Assembly (NCBI RefSeq): GCF_002354895.1
Contig: NZ_CP023439.1
Span: 3,968,001-4,032,000, forward strand
Direction of reading: 5' to 3'
From: Thauera sp. K11
Lineage (GTDB): Bacteria > Pseudomonadota > Gammaproteobacteria > Burkholderiales > Rhodocyclaceae
DNA length: 64,000 nucleotides
Under the pieces are notes generated by a model. That model saw nothing but the letters and a program-made list of their open reading frames with translations, was not told the origin of the DNA and did no database searches. This document shows, one piece after another, positions 20,814 to 29,683 of this stretch (position 1 is its first letter; every line of letters starts with the position of its first letter). Position numbers and translations under genes: made by a program.

Positions 20814-21500
20814 ATGTCCCGCCGTCTCGCCGCCCTGCTGCTGACCCTGTCCGCCTCCTGCACTGCGCTCGCCCCCGCCTGCGCACAGGAAGCGGTGGCG
20901 GAAGACTCCGCCGGCCAGGCAGCCGCGCCGTCGGCCGCCGCCGGAACGGAAACCCCGTCGCAGCAGGCCGCGCGCCTGAAGGCGCAGGGACAGGCCCTGC
21001 GGGATGAGGCCGAGTCGGACTACCGCAGCACCGAAGCCGCGTGCTACAAGAAGTTCCTCGTCAACCGCTGCATCGACGAGGCAAGGGCCCAGCGGCTCGA
21101 GACCATCCGGCGCGCGCGCGGGATCGAGGCCGAGGCGCGCCGCATCGAGCTGGCCGAACGCCAACGCGCCGCCGCCGAGGCCAAGCGCAGCGACGTCACG
21201 AATGCCCCTCTCGCACCGGCGGCGCCATCTCCGGCCGGCGATGCCACGGTGCAGCCGACGCCCGAGGCCGAGCGTCTGCGCTCCCAGCGCGAAGCGGATC
21301 TGCAGAAGGCCGAACGCGAAGCCGAAGCCGCACGCGCCGAGAAGGACGCCGCACGCGCCAGCGCGCGCGCGAAGGCCGAAGCCGAGGCCGCCAAGCGGGC
21401 ACGCCAGGCGGAGGCCGACCGCGCACGCTACGACAAGCGCATCCGCGAATACGAAGCGGAGCAGGCGGAACAAGCGCGCGAGGCCGCCGGCAAGCGCTGA
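20814..21500 (+). CDS. periplasmic Ala/Glu-rich coiled-coil protein of unknown function
   Basis: A 228-residue protein. The signal peptide MSRRLAALLLTLSASCTALAPACAQ is followed by a short conserved-looking region (ESDYRSTEAACYKKFLVNRCIDEARAQRLETIR, seen in two parts near residue 65). A long Ala-, Arg- and Glu-rich helix probably forms a coiled coil (LQKAEREAEAARAEKDAARA). The two Cys flanking the KKFLVNR segment could form a disulphide. The start at 20814 has GGAG nine bases upstream; an in-frame TTG nine bases earlier is possible. The function is unknown. Confidence 0.78.
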   Translation: MSRRLAALLLTLSASCTALAPACAQEAVAEDSAGQAAAPSAAAGTETPSQQAARLKAQGQALRDEAESDYRSTEAACYKKFLVNRCIDEARAQRLETIRRARGIEAEARRIELAERQRAAAEAKRSDVTNAPLAPAAPSPAGDATVQPTPEAERLRSQREADLQKAEREAEAARAEKDAARASARAKAEAEAAKRARQAEADRARYDKRIREYEAEQAEQAREAAGKR

Positions 21501-21569
21501 CGCCGGCAGCAGCACGGCTCTGTCCGAGGCGCGGCGGCCCCTGCGTGCGCCAGGCGCCGCCGGCGGATT

Positions 21570-22190
21570 TCAGCCGACCGCCGGCGGCAGCCGCTCGCCG
21601 CGCGCCCAGGCGAGCGCGTCTTCCAGGCGGTCGTTGCCCCAGAACAGCTCGCCATCGACGCGGAAACTCGGCGCGCCGAACAGCCCCAGTTCCACGGCGC
21701 GGTCCGTCTGCTCGCGCAGCGCCAGCTTGTTGGGTGCGGCCTGCGCCCGCTGCAGGATGTCGTCGGCGGGCAGCGCCAGCGCGGCAAGGATGTCGGCGAT
21801 CACCGCCGGCTCGGAGATTTCGCGGTCCTCGGCGAAGTTCGCCGCCATGACCGCCTGCGAAAAGCGCTCCACCCAGCCTTCCCGGGCGCCGATCAGCGCC
21901 ACCCGGGCCGCCAGCAGGCCGTTGCGCGGAAAACGGCCGGGCAGGCGGAACGGCAGGCCGTACTTGTCCGCCAGCCGCGCGAGGTCGCGCCACATGTAGC
22001 GCCCCTTGGGCGGGTAGATGTTGAACGGCGAATCGTTCCAGCCCAGGGCGAGGAACACCGGCCCGAGCAGGAAGGGCCGCCAGACGACGTCGACCTCCGC
22101 CCGCCGCGCGGCGTCGCCGATGCGCATCACCGTCAGATAGGAATACGTGCTGGCGAATTCGAACCAGAACTCGATGCTGGGACGCGGCAT
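21570..22190 (-). CDS. 2-hydroxychromene-2-carboxylate isomerase family protein (DsbA-fold)
   Basis: A 206-residue thioredoxin-fold protein of the kappa-GST / HCCA isomerase group. It starts MPRPSIEFWFEFASTYSYLTV, with the family's active-site Ser region FASTYSYL. Then come WRPFLLGPVF, GRYMWRDLARLADKYGLPF and the C-terminal GLFGAPSFRVDGELFWGNDRL, all typical of the family. In naphthalene degraders NahD isomerises HCCA with glutathione. Members without a catabolic context may act on other glutathione adducts. No aromatic catabolic genes are adjacent, so the substrate is open. Confidence 0.85.
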   Translation of the reverse strand: MPRPSIEFWFEFASTYSYLTVMRIGDAARRAEVDVVWRPFLLGPVFLALGWNDSPFNIYPPKGRYMWRDLARLADKYGLPFRLPGRFPRNGLLAARVALIGAREGWVERFSQAVMAANFAEDREISEPAVIADILAALALPADDILQRAQAAPNKLALREQTDRAVELGLFGAPSFRVDGELFWGNDRLEDALAWARGERLPPAVG

Positions 22191-22267
22191 GGCGGGCGGC
22201 CGGAAGGGATGACGCAGGAACTATAGCCGATGCACCCGCGGGTGCGTTCGGGTGTACGCTCGCGCCG

Positions 22268-23158
22268 ATGATCTCGCGCAAGTACCTCTACCTGATCGCG
22301 CTGGCGCGCGAGCGCCACTTCGGCAAGGCCGCCGCGTCCTGCCACGTATCGCCGTCCACGCTGTCGACCGGCATCCGCGACCTCGAACAGGAGCTGGGCG
22401 TGGTGCTGGTCGAGCGCGGCCAGCAGTTCGCCGGCTTCACGCCCGAGGGCGAATGCGTGGTGGCGCACGCCAAGCGCGCGGTGGCCGACGCGGAGGATCT
22501 GCGCCAGGCGCTGGACGTGATGCGCGGCGGGCTCAGCGGCCAGTTGCGCGTCGGCGTAATCCCGACCGCGCTGGCGGTGATCTCGGCGCTGACCGCGCCG
22601 TTCGCGCGCAGCCATCCGCGCGTGAACATCGAGGTGCGTTCGGCCAGCACGCAGACCATCCTCGCGCAGTTGCGCAGCTTCGAGCTGGAGGCCGGCATCC
22701 TGTACGTGGAATCCGGCAGCGCGGGCGACCTGCACTGCCTGCCGATCTGGGAGGAAGACCTCGCCTTCCTGACGCGCAGCGGCGGCCCGCTCGCCGGGCG
22801 CGACGAGATCGAATGGCACCGGGCCGCGCAGCAGCCGCTGTGCCTGCTGTCGCGCGACATGCAGAACCGGCAGACCATAGACCGGGTGTTCGCCGAACTC
22901 GGCTGCGCGCCGCAGATCAGCCTGGAGACCAACTCCATCCTCAGCATCCTCGCCCACGTGCGCGCCGGCCCGTGGGGCAGCATCCTGCCGAGCAGCGTGC
23001 TGGAACTGATCGGCGCGCCCAGCGGCTTCCATACCCTGCGCCTGGTCGCGCCCGCGGTGAAGTGGCACACCGGCCTCGTCACGCTGGCCCGCGAGCCGCG
23101 CTCCACCATGATCTCAGCCCTTTTCGAGCAGGCCGGAGGGCTCGTCGGGGCGTTCTAG
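22268..23158 (+). CDS. LysR-type regulator, probably of the downstream formate dehydrogenase operon (FdsR-like)
   Basis: A 296-residue LysR regulator. The N-terminal winged helix-turn-helix (ALARERHFGKAAASCHVSPS, then TLSTGIRDLEQELGVVLVER) is followed by a linker and a substrate-binding domain from about residue 93. It lies 94 bases upstream of fdsG on the same strand, like fdsR ahead of the fds operon in Cupriavidus. That supports, but does not prove, control by formate or a related effector. The gene product is full length. Confidence 0.85.
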   Translation: MISRKYLYLIALARERHFGKAAASCHVSPSTLSTGIRDLEQELGVVLVERGQQFAGFTPEGECVVAHAKRAVADAEDLRQALDVMRGGLSGQLRVGVIPTALAVISALTAPFARSHPRVNIEVRSASTQTILAQLRSFELEAGILYVESGSAGDLHCLPIWEEDLAFLTRSGGPLAGRDEIEWHRAAQQPLCLLSRDMQNRQTIDRVFAELGCAPQISLETNSILSILAHVRAGPWGSILPSSVLELIGAPSGFHTLRLVAPAVKWHTGLVTLAREPRSTMISALFEQAGGLVGAF

Positions 23159-23189
23159 AAAACCGAACACCTCTTCTGAATAATTCGCT

Positions 23190-23205
23190 TGGCACGAACA
23201 CGGCG
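23190..23205 (+). promoter_or_regulatory. weak -24/-12-like element before fdsG
   Basis: TTGGCACGAACACGGC has a perfect -24 half (TTGGCACG) and a GC doublet at the correct spacing, but the -12 half lacks TTGC. Treat it as a possible but unproven sigma-54 promoter in the 94-base gap. Confidence 0.25.
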
Positions 23206-23252
23206 CCGGCCTATCGTCCTGTCACACAACACTTGCGCAAGGTGTGAAGACA

Positions 23253-23741
23253 ATGACCAAGGAGACACCCTCGGCGGCGGGGCTTGCCGCCCTGATCGCT
23301 GCGCGCCGTGAACTGCCCGGCGCCACGCTGCCCATCCTGCACGCGATCCAGGACAGCTACGGCTACGTGCCCGACGAGGCGCTGCCGATGATCGCCTCGG
23401 CACTCAATCTTTCGCGCGCCGAGGTGGAGGGCGTGGTCAGCTTCTATCACCATTTCCGCCGCACCCCGCCCGGCCGCCACGTGGTGCAGGTGTGCCGCGC
23501 CGAATCCTGTCTGGCGATGGGCGCCGAGGCGCTGGAGGCGCACGTGAAGGCGAAGCTCGGCATCGGTTTCCACCAGACCACCGCGGACGGCGCGGTGACC
23601 CTGGAGCCGGTGTATTGCCTGGGCAACTGCGCCTGTTCGCCGGCGATGCGGGTGGACGATGACATCCTCGGCCGCATGAACGGACGGCGCTTCGATGCGG
23701 TCTTAAAGGAACTGCAGCAGCACGAAGGAGCGCCGGCATGA
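23253..23741 (+). CDS. fdsG: NAD-dependent formate dehydrogenase gamma subunit FdsG
   Basis: A 162-residue thioredoxin-like [2Fe-2S] protein related to NuoE. Cys ligands are in [11 protein letters not shown] and [12 protein letters not shown]. The helix [22 protein letters not shown] segment is typical (seen as [18 protein letters not shown]). It passes electrons within the soluble FdsGBA complex. The ATG at 23253 was taken as the start; an in-frame GTG nine bases earlier is also possible. Its stop overlaps fdsB by four bases. Confidence 0.94.
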   Translation: MTKETPSAAGLAALIAARRELPGATLPILHAIQDSYGYVPDEALPMIASALNLSRAEVEGVVSFYHHFRRTPPGRHVVQVCRAESCLAMGAEALEAHVKAKLGIGFHQTTADGAVTLEPVYCLGNCACSPAMRVDDDILGRMNGRRFDAVLKELQQHEGAPA

Positions 23742-25288
23742 GCGTGCGCCTCTACGTCCCGATCGATTCCAGCGCGCTGTCGCTCGGCGCCGAGCAGGTC
23801 GCGCGCGCGATCCGCCACGAGGCCGCGGTGCGCGGCATCGAGGTCGAAGTCGTGCGCAACGGTTCGCGCGGCCTGTTCTGGCTCGAACCGCTGGTCGAGG
23901 TCGACACGCCGCAGGGGCGCGTCGCCTACGGCCCGGTGCAGCCCGAAGACGTGGCCGGGCTGTTCGACGCCGGCTTCCATCAGGGCGCGGCGCATTCGCT
24001 GTGCCACGGCCTCACCGGGCAGATCCCCTTCCTCGCCCGCCAGGAGCGCCTGACCTTCGCCCGCGTGGGCGTGACCGACCCGCTCAGCCTGGACGACTAC
24101 CGCGCGCACGGCGGCTTCGCCGGCCTCGAACGGGCGGCCGCCATGCCGCCGGCCGAGGTGGTGCAGGAGGTCACCGATTCCGGCCTGCGCGGCCGCGGCG
24201 GCGCCGCCTTCCCCACCGGCATCAAGTGGAAAACCGTGCTCGACACGCCGGCGGCGCAGAAGTACGTCGCCTGCAATGCCGACGAGGGCGACTCCGGCAC
24301 CTTCTCCGACCGCATGCTGATGGAGGGCGACCCCTACTGCCTGATCGAGGGCATGGCGATCGCCGGCCTGGCGGTGGGTGCGACGCAGGGCTACATCTAC
24401 GTGCGCTCCGAATACCCGCACGCCTTCCGCACGCTGCAGGCCGCGGTCGCGCGCGCACGCACCGCCGGCTGGCTGGGCGCGAGCGTCGCCGGCTGCGGGC
24501 GCGCCTTCGACATCGACGTGCGCCTGGGCGCCGGCGCCTACATCTGCGGCGAGGAAACCTCGATGCTGGAAAGCCTCGAGGGCAAGCGCGGCGTGGTGCG
24601 CGCCAAGCCGCCGCTGCCGGCGGTGTCGGGCCTGTTCGGCAGGCCGACGGTGATCAACAACGTGATGAGCCTCGCCACCGTGCCGCTCATCCTCGCGCGC
24701 GGTGCCGCCTTCTACCGCGACTACGGGCTGGGCCGCTCGCGCGGCACCCTGCCCTTCCAGCTCGCCGGCAACCTGCGCCACACCGGCCTGGTGGAAAAAG
24801 CCTTCGGCGTCACGCTGCGCGAACTGCTGGAAGACTATGGCGGCGGCAGCGCCAGCGGCCGGCCGCTGCGCACCGCGCAGGTCGGCGGACCGCTCGGCGC
24901 CTATGTGCCCGCGGCACGGTTCGACATGCCGCTGGACTACGAACAGTACGCGGCGATGGGCGCGATGGTCGGCCACGGCGGCATCGTCGCCTTCGACGAC
25001 AGCGTGGACATGGCGAAGATGGCGCGCCACGCGATGGCCTTCTGCGCCGAGGAATCCTGCGGCAAGTGCACGCCCTGCCGCATCGGCGCGGTACGCGGCG
25101 TGGAGGTGATCGACCGCATCATCGCCGGGCAGGAGCGGGGCCGGAACATCGCGCTGCTCGACTCGCTGTGCGACACCATGCTGGCGGGTTCGCTGTGCGC
25201 GATGGGCGGCATGACGCCCTACCCGGTGCAGTCCGCGCTGAAGCACTTCCCCGAAGACTTCGGCATCGACAAGACGGCGGCGGCCTGA
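23738..25288 (+). CDS. fdsB: NAD-dependent formate dehydrogenase beta subunit FdsB
   Basis: A 516-residue FMN- and NAD-binding subunit related to NuoF. An N-terminal thioredoxin-like extension is followed by the NADH/FMN site ([16 protein letters not shown] near residue 150 and [20 protein letters not shown]). The [4Fe-4S] motif [13 protein letters not shown] lies near residue 440. It transfers electrons from formate oxidation to NAD+. It is translationally coupled to fdsG (ATGA overlap). A 125-base gap before fdsA holds a palindrome-ended segment. Confidence 0.95.
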   Translation: MSVRLYVPIDSSALSLGAEQVARAIRHEAAVRGIEVEVVRNGSRGLFWLEPLVEVDTPQGRVAYGPVQPEDVAGLFDAGFHQGAAHSLCHGLTGQIPFLARQERLTFARVGVTDPLSLDDYRAHGGFAGLERAAAMPPAEVVQEVTDSGLRGRGGAAFPTGIKWKTVLDTPAAQKYVACNADEGDSGTFSDRMLMEGDPYCLIEGMAIAGLAVGATQGYIYVRSEYPHAFRTLQAAVARARTAGWLGASVAGCGRAFDIDVRLGAGAYICGEETSMLESLEGKRGVVRAKPPLPAVSGLFGRPTVINNVMSLATVPLILARGAAFYRDYGLGRSRGTLPFQLAGNLRHTGLVEKAFGVTLRELLEDYGGGSASGRPLRTAQVGGPLGAYVPAARFDMPLDYEQYAAMGAMVGHGGIVAFDDSVDMAKMARHAMAFCAEESCGKCTPCRIGAVRGVEVIDRIIAGQERGRNIALLDSLCDTMLAGSLCAMGGMTPYPVQSALKHFPEDFGIDKTAAA

Positions 25289-25309
25289 ACGGCCTGAACG
25301 CCCCGCGCT

Positions 25310-25389
25310 GTCGCCCGTAGGGAAGCGAAGCGCGGCAGGAGGTACGCCGCCCGGCCGAAAGAGCCCTTCGAGGGACGGCACGGGCGGAC
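25310..25389. repeat. palindrome-ended segment between fdsB and fdsA
   Basis: GTCGCCCGT (25310-25318) is repeated in inverted form near 25380-25389 (ACGGGCGGAC, one extra base). Between them is GC-rich sequence with small internal palindromes. The segment interrupts an otherwise tightly packed operon and looks like an inserted repeat element, but no second copy occurs in this window. Confidence 0.4.
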
Positions 25390-25413
25390 GAGGCAAATGT
25401 GCAGGAGACAAGA

Positions 25414-28290
25414 ATGACCATTTTTCGCGAACCCGATTACGGCACGCCGAAGCGCACGTCCACCGGGATGGTGACGCTGGAGATCGACGGCACCCCGGTG
25501 AGCGTGCCGGCCGGCACATCGGTGATGCGTGCCGCGGAACTGGCCGGCAACCGCATCCCCAAGCTGTGCGCCACCGACAGCCTGGAGCCGTTCGGCTCGT
25601 GCCGCCTGTGCCTGGTCGAGATCGAAGGCCGGCGCGGCTACCCGGCCTCCTGTACGACGCCGGCGGAGGCCGGCATGGTGGTGCGCACGCAGAGCGCCCG
25701 GCTGGCCGAGCTGCGCCGCGGCGTGATGGAACTCTACATCTCCGACCACCCGCTCGACTGCCTGACCTGCGCCGCCAACGGCAACTGCGAGCTGCAGGAC
25801 ATGGCCGGCGTGGTCGGCCTGCGCGAAGTGCGCTACGGCATGGAAGGGCGCAATCATTTCGACAGCAGGAGCGCGGTCGCGCCCGACCTGTCCAACCCCT
25901 ACTTCGCCTACGACCCCGCCAAGTGCATCGTGTGCAACCGCTGCGTGCGCGCCTGCGAGGAGATCCAGGGCACCTTCGCGCTGACGATCTCCGGCCGCGG
26001 CTTCGATTCGCGCGTCGCGGCCGGCACCAGCCAGCCCTTCCTCGAATCCGAATGCGTGTCCTGCGGCGCCTGCGTGCAAGCCTGCCCTACCGCCACGCTG
26101 ATGGAAAAATCCGTCATCGCCATGGGCCAGGCGGAAAAGAGCGTGATCACCACCTGCGCCTACTGCGGCGTGGGCTGCTCGTTCAAGGCCGAGCTCAAGG
26201 GCAGCGAAGTGGTGCGCATGGTGCCGCACAAGGACGGCAAGGCGAACATGGGCCATTCGTGCGTGAAGGGCCGCTTCGCCTGGGGCTACGCCACCCATCC
26301 GGACCGCATCACCACGCCGATGATCCGCGCCAGCATCGACGAGCCCTGGCGCAAGGTGAGCTGGGAAGAGGCGATCGGCCACGCCGCGGGCGAATTCCGC
26401 CGCATCCAGGCCAGGTACGGCCGCGGCGCGGTGGGCGGCATCACCTCGTCGCGCTGCACCAACGAGGAAACCTATCTGGTGCAGAAGCTGGTGCGCGCCG
26501 CCTTCGGCAACAACAACGTCGACACCTGCGCGCGCGTCTGCCATTCGCCCACCGGCTACGGCCTCAAGCAGACGCTGGGCGAATCGGCCGGCACGCAGAC
26601 CTTCGAATCGGTGCTGCAGGCCGACGTCGTCATGGTGATCGGCGCCAACCCGACCGAGGGCCACCCGGTGTTCGGCTCGCTGCTCAAGCGCCGGCTGCGC
26701 GAGGGCGCGAAGCTGATCGTGGTCGACCCGCGCAGCATCGAGTTGGTGAAGACGCCGCACGTGCAGGCCGACTACCACCTCAAGCTCCTGCCCGGCACCA
26801 ACGTCGCCGTCGCCAACGCGCTGGCGCACGTCATCGTCACCGAAGGGCTGGTGAACGAAGCCTTCGTCGCCGAACGCTGCGAGGAAGCCGCCTGCCGCCA
26901 GTGGCGCGATTTCGTCGCGCGGCCGGAGAACTCGCCCGAAGCCACCGCGGCGGTCACCGGCGTGCCGGCCGAAGCGGTGCGCGGCGCCGCCCGCCTGTAC
27001 GCCACCGGCGGCAATGCCGCCATCTACTACGGCCTGGGCGTCACCGAGCATTCGCAGGGCTCGACCATGGTGATGGCGATCGCGAACCTGGCGATGGCCA
27101 CCGGCAACGTCGGACGCATGGGCGTGGGCGTCAACCCGCTGCGCGGCCAGAACAACGTGCAGGGTTCGTGCGACATGGGCTCCTTCCCGCACGAACTGCC
27201 CGGCTACCGCCATGTGTCGGATGCCGCCACCCGCGGCCTGTTCGAATCGGAGTGGGGCGTCGCGATCGACCCCGAACCGGGCATGCGCATCCCGAACATG
27301 TTCGAGGCGGCGCTGGACGGCAGCTTCCTCGGCCTCTACATCGAAGGCGAGGACATCGCCCAGTCCGACCCCAACACCCAGCACGTCGAGGCGGCGCTGC
27401 GGGCGATGGAGTGCGTGGTGGTGCAGGACATCTTCCTCAACGAGACGGCCAAGTACGCCCACGTCTTCCTGCCCGGTTCGTCCTTCCTCGAAAAGGACGG
27501 CACCTTCACCAACGCGGAGCGCCGCATCTCGCGCGTGCGCAAGGTGATGCCGCCGCTGGCCGGCATGGCCGACTGGGAGGTGACCTGCGCGCTGGCGAGA
27601 GCACTGGGCTACCCGATGGACTACGCGCATCCGTCCGAGATCATGGACGAGATCGCCCGCCTCACGCCCACCTTCCACGGCGTCGGCTACGCCAGGCTGG
27701 ACGCACTCGGCAGCATCCAGTGGCCATGCAACGAAGCCGCCCCCGAAGGCACGCCGATCATGCACGTCGACCACTTCGTGCGCGGCAAGGGCCGCTTCAT
27801 GCTCACCGCCTACGTGCCGACCGACGAGCGCGCCAGCAAGCGCTACCCGCTGCTGCTGACCACCGGGCGCATCCTGAGCCAGTACAACGTCGGCGCGCAG
27901 ACGCGGCGCACCGCCAACATCGTGTGGCATGCCGAGGACAGGCTGGAGATCCATCCCCACGACGCCGAGGAACGCGGCATCCGGGACGGCGACTGGGTCG
28001 GCGTGGCGAGCCGCGCCGGCGAGACCGTGCTGCGCGCCACCGTCACCGGGCGCGTGCAGCCCGGCGTGGTCTATACCACCTTCCACTTCCCGGAATCGGG
28101 CGCCAACGTCATCACCACCGACAACTCCGACTGGGCGACCAACTGCCCGGAATACAAGGTCACCGCGGTGCAGGTGGTGCCGGTGAGCCAGCCGTCCGAA
28201 TGGCAGCGCCGCCACCACGACTTCGCCGCGCGCCAGAAAGCCTACCTGCAGGGCCACCGCGAGGCGGAAAAAGGCAAGGTCGATGCTTGA
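25414..28290 (+). CDS. fdsA: NAD-dependent formate dehydrogenase alpha subunit FdsA (molybdopterin, Cys-type)
   Basis: A 958-residue catalytic subunit that oxidises formate to CO2 at a bis-MGD molybdenum (or tungsten) centre. N-terminal [2Fe-2S] ligands (FGSCRLCLVEI) and a HPLDCLTCAANGNCELQD His/Cys cluster come first. Two [4Fe-4S] motifs follow (CIVCNRCVRACEEIQG, CVSCGACVQACPTATL), then the catalytic-domain cluster TTCAYCGVGCSF. The metal-ligand residue is Cys in ARVCHSPTGYGL, not selenocysteine. The C-terminal molybdopterin-binding domain ends with TFHFPESGANVITTDNSDW. The ATG at 25414 follows AGGAG. It overlaps fdhD by eight bases. Confidence 0.96.
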   Translation: MTIFREPDYGTPKRTSTGMVTLEIDGTPVSVPAGTSVMRAAELAGNRIPKLCATDSLEPFGSCRLCLVEIEGRRGYPASCTTPAEAGMVVRTQSARLAELRRGVMELYISDHPLDCLTCAANGNCELQDMAGVVGLREVRYGMEGRNHFDSRSAVAPDLSNPYFAYDPAKCIVCNRCVRACEEIQGTFALTISGRGFDSRVAAGTSQPFLESECVSCGACVQACPTATLMEKSVIAMGQAEKSVITTCAYCGVGCSFKAELKGSEVVRMVPHKDGKANMGHSCVKGRFAWGYATHPDRITTPMIRASIDEPWRKVSWEEAIGHAAGEFRRIQARYGRGAVGGITSSRCTNEETYLVQKLVRAAFGNNNVDTCARVCHSPTGYGLKQTLGESAGTQTFESVLQADVVMVIGANPTEGHPVFGSLLKRRLREGAKLIVVDPRSIELVKTPHVQADYHLKLLPGTNVAVANALAHVIVTEGLVNEAFVAERCEEAACRQWRDFVARPENSPEATAAVTGVPAEAVRGAARLYATGGNAAIYYGLGVTEHSQGSTMVMAIANLAMATGNVGRMGVGVNPLRGQNNVQGSCDMGSFPHELPGYRHVSDAATRGLFESEWGVAIDPEPGMRIPNMFEAALDGSFLGLYIEGEDIAQSDPNTQHVEAALRAMECVVVQDIFLNETAKYAHVFLPGSSFLEKDGTFTNAERRISRVRKVMPPLAGMADWEVTCALARALGYPMDYAHPSEIMDEIARLTPTFHGVGYARLDALGSIQWPCNEAAPEGTPIMHVDHFVRGKGRFMLTAYVPTDERASKRYPLLLTTGRILSQYNVGAQTRRTANIVWHAEDRLEIHPHDAEERGIRDGDWVGVASRAGETVLRATVTGRVQPGVVYTTFHFPESGANVITTDNSDWATNCPEYKVTAVQVVPVSQPSEWQRRHHDFAARQKAYLQGHREAEKGKVDA

Positions 28291-29164
28291 GCCGCGCGCC
28301 CGCCTCCTGCCCGCCTACCCGGCCGGCGAACCGGGAAAGGACGGTTTCGACCTGCCGCCCGACCATGCGACGGTGAGCGCCGCGGCATGGGACGGCGCCG
28401 GGCAGGGCGGAAGCCAGGCGCGCGCGGTGCAGGACACGCTGGTCGAGGAAATCGCCGTCGCGCTCGTCTACAACGGCATCTCCCACGCGGTGATGCTGAC
28501 GACGCCCTCCGACCTGGAGGATTTCGCCTACGGCTTCAGTCTCACCGAGGGCATCGTGTCCCGCCGGCAGGACATCTACGGCATGGACATCGTCACGACC
28601 GGCGAAGGCATCGAGGTGCGCATCGAACTGGCCGCCGAGCGCTTCGCCCACCTCAAGCTGCGCCGCCGCTCGCTCGCCGGACGGACAGGCTGTGGACTGT
28701 GCGGCGTCGACAGCCTGTCCGCGGCGATGCGGCCGGTGGCGCCGCTCACCCACCGCTTCGCGCTGTCGCGGCGGGCGCTGGCGCGCGCGCTGGACGAACT
28801 CGGCCACGACCAGCCGCTGCACCGCAAGACCGGCGGAGCGCATGCCGCCGCCTGGGCCGCCGCCGACGGCGAAGTACTGCTGGTGCGCGAGGACGTGGGC
28901 CGCCACAACGCACTCGACAAGCTCATCGGCGCCCTGCTGCGCTGGGGCGGCGACCCGCGGGACGGCTTCGTCGTCGTCACCAGCCGCGCCAGCTACGAGA
29001 TGATCTACAAGACCGCCGCCGCCGGCATCGGCGCCCTGGCCGCGGTTTCCGCGCCCACCGCGCACGCGGTGCGGCTGGCCCTCGACGCCGGCCTCACGCT
29101 GGTGGGTTTCGCCCGCGGCGGCCGCGGCACCGCCTACACCTTTCCCGAAACCCTCATCGCCTGA
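28283..29164 (+). CDS. fdhD: formate dehydrogenase accessory sulfurtransferase FdhD
   Basis: A 293-residue protein. FdhD moves sulfur from IscS to the molybdenum cofactor of formate dehydrogenase, a step required for activity. The catalytic Cys pair lies in TGCGLCGVDSL near residue 137. Family blocks are YGFSLTEGIV, EDVGRHNALDKLIG, TSRASYEMIYKTAAAGI and GFARGGRGTAYT. It sits between fdsA and fdsD, as in other fds operons where it is called fdsC. Confidence 0.95.
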   Translation: MLEPRARLLPAYPAGEPGKDGFDLPPDHATVSAAAWDGAGQGGSQARAVQDTLVEEIAVALVYNGISHAVMLTTPSDLEDFAYGFSLTEGIVSRRQDIYGMDIVTTGEGIEVRIELAAERFAHLKLRRRSLAGRTGCGLCGVDSLSAAMRPVAPLTHRFALSRRALARALDELGHDQPLHRKTGGAHAAAWAAADGEVLLVREDVGRHNALDKLIGALLRWGGDPRDGFVVVTSRASYEMIYKTAAAGIGALAAVSAPTAHAVRLALDAGLTLVGFARGGRGTAYTFPETLIA

Positions 29165-29171
29165 AACCACC

Positions 29172-29414
29172 ATGGACATCGACAACCTCGTGCGCATGGC
29201 CAACCGCATCGGCGACTACTTCGCCGCCTACCCCGACCGCAGCGAGGCGGAAGCCGCGATCGCCAGGCACCTGCAGATGTTCTGGACGCCGCAGATGCGC
29301 CGCGAACTGCTCGCCTGCATCGCCGAGGGCGACGACATGCGCGGCCTGCACGCGGTGATCGCCGAGGCGGCGAAGAAGCACCTGGCGCAAGGCGAAACCA
29401 CCCCATCCGGCTGA
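29172..29414 (+). CDS. fdsD: formate dehydrogenase delta subunit FdsD
   Basis: An 80-residue protein, MDIDNLVRMANRIGDYFAAY onward. FWTPQMRRELLACI and an amphipathic C-terminal helix are typical of FdsD. The small delta subunit assists assembly or stability of soluble formate dehydrogenase, and related proteins protect the cofactor. It is the last gene of the operon, 7 bases after fdhD. Confidence 0.93.
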   Translation: MDIDNLVRMANRIGDYFAAYPDRSEAEAAIARHLQMFWTPQMRRELLACIAEGDDMRGLHAVIAEAAKKHLAQGETTPSG

Positions 29415-29462
29415 AGCGCGTACCGCGCAGGGAACGCCCGCTCGCCGCTCATGCGAAGTCAG

Positions 29463-29512
29463 GTCCATCCGGGAGGATGGACGGCCGGAGAGACCGCGAT
29501 GTCTCGTCCGGC
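29463..29512 (+). terminator. tandem hairpins after the fds operon
   Basis: The first stem is GTCCATCC/GGATGGAC (29463-29482). The second is GCCGGAGAGAC/GTCTCgTCCGGC (29484-29512) with one bulge. They lie 48 bases after the fdsD stop and are followed by TTGTATATTG. This is a probable operon-end structure, though the T-run is poor. Confidence 0.55.
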
Positions 29513-29532
29513 TTGTATATTGACTTTTCATA

Positions 29533-29550
29533 TGACGATAGTTATCGTCA
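29533..29550. promoter_or_regulatory. perfect 8-bp dyad, possible operator
   Basis: TGACGATAGTTATCGTCA is an uninterrupted dyad (8+8 with a 2-base centre) in an AT-rich patch just after a TTGACT (29519-29524) that could act as a -35. It lies 134 bases upstream of the glycosyltransferase start and could bind a dimeric regulator. The rest of the 269-base gap shows nothing else recognisable. Confidence 0.35.
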
Positions 29551-29683
29551 ATGCCTTTGCCCATCTTGCGCATCCCTGCGCATGAATACATGCAATCGCA
29601 CGAGGCCAGCGATACGCCGTACCTCGCCCATCCCGGCAGATACCCGGATGTGAAATGCCTGGGGATGAAAGCCTTGGAGAACG

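Noticed and set aside
21196..22281. 361-codon minus-strand frame around the HCCA-isomerase gene
   Set aside because: Frame-shifted shadow; the real protein is the 206-residue frame at 21570-22190 with DsbA-fold motifs.
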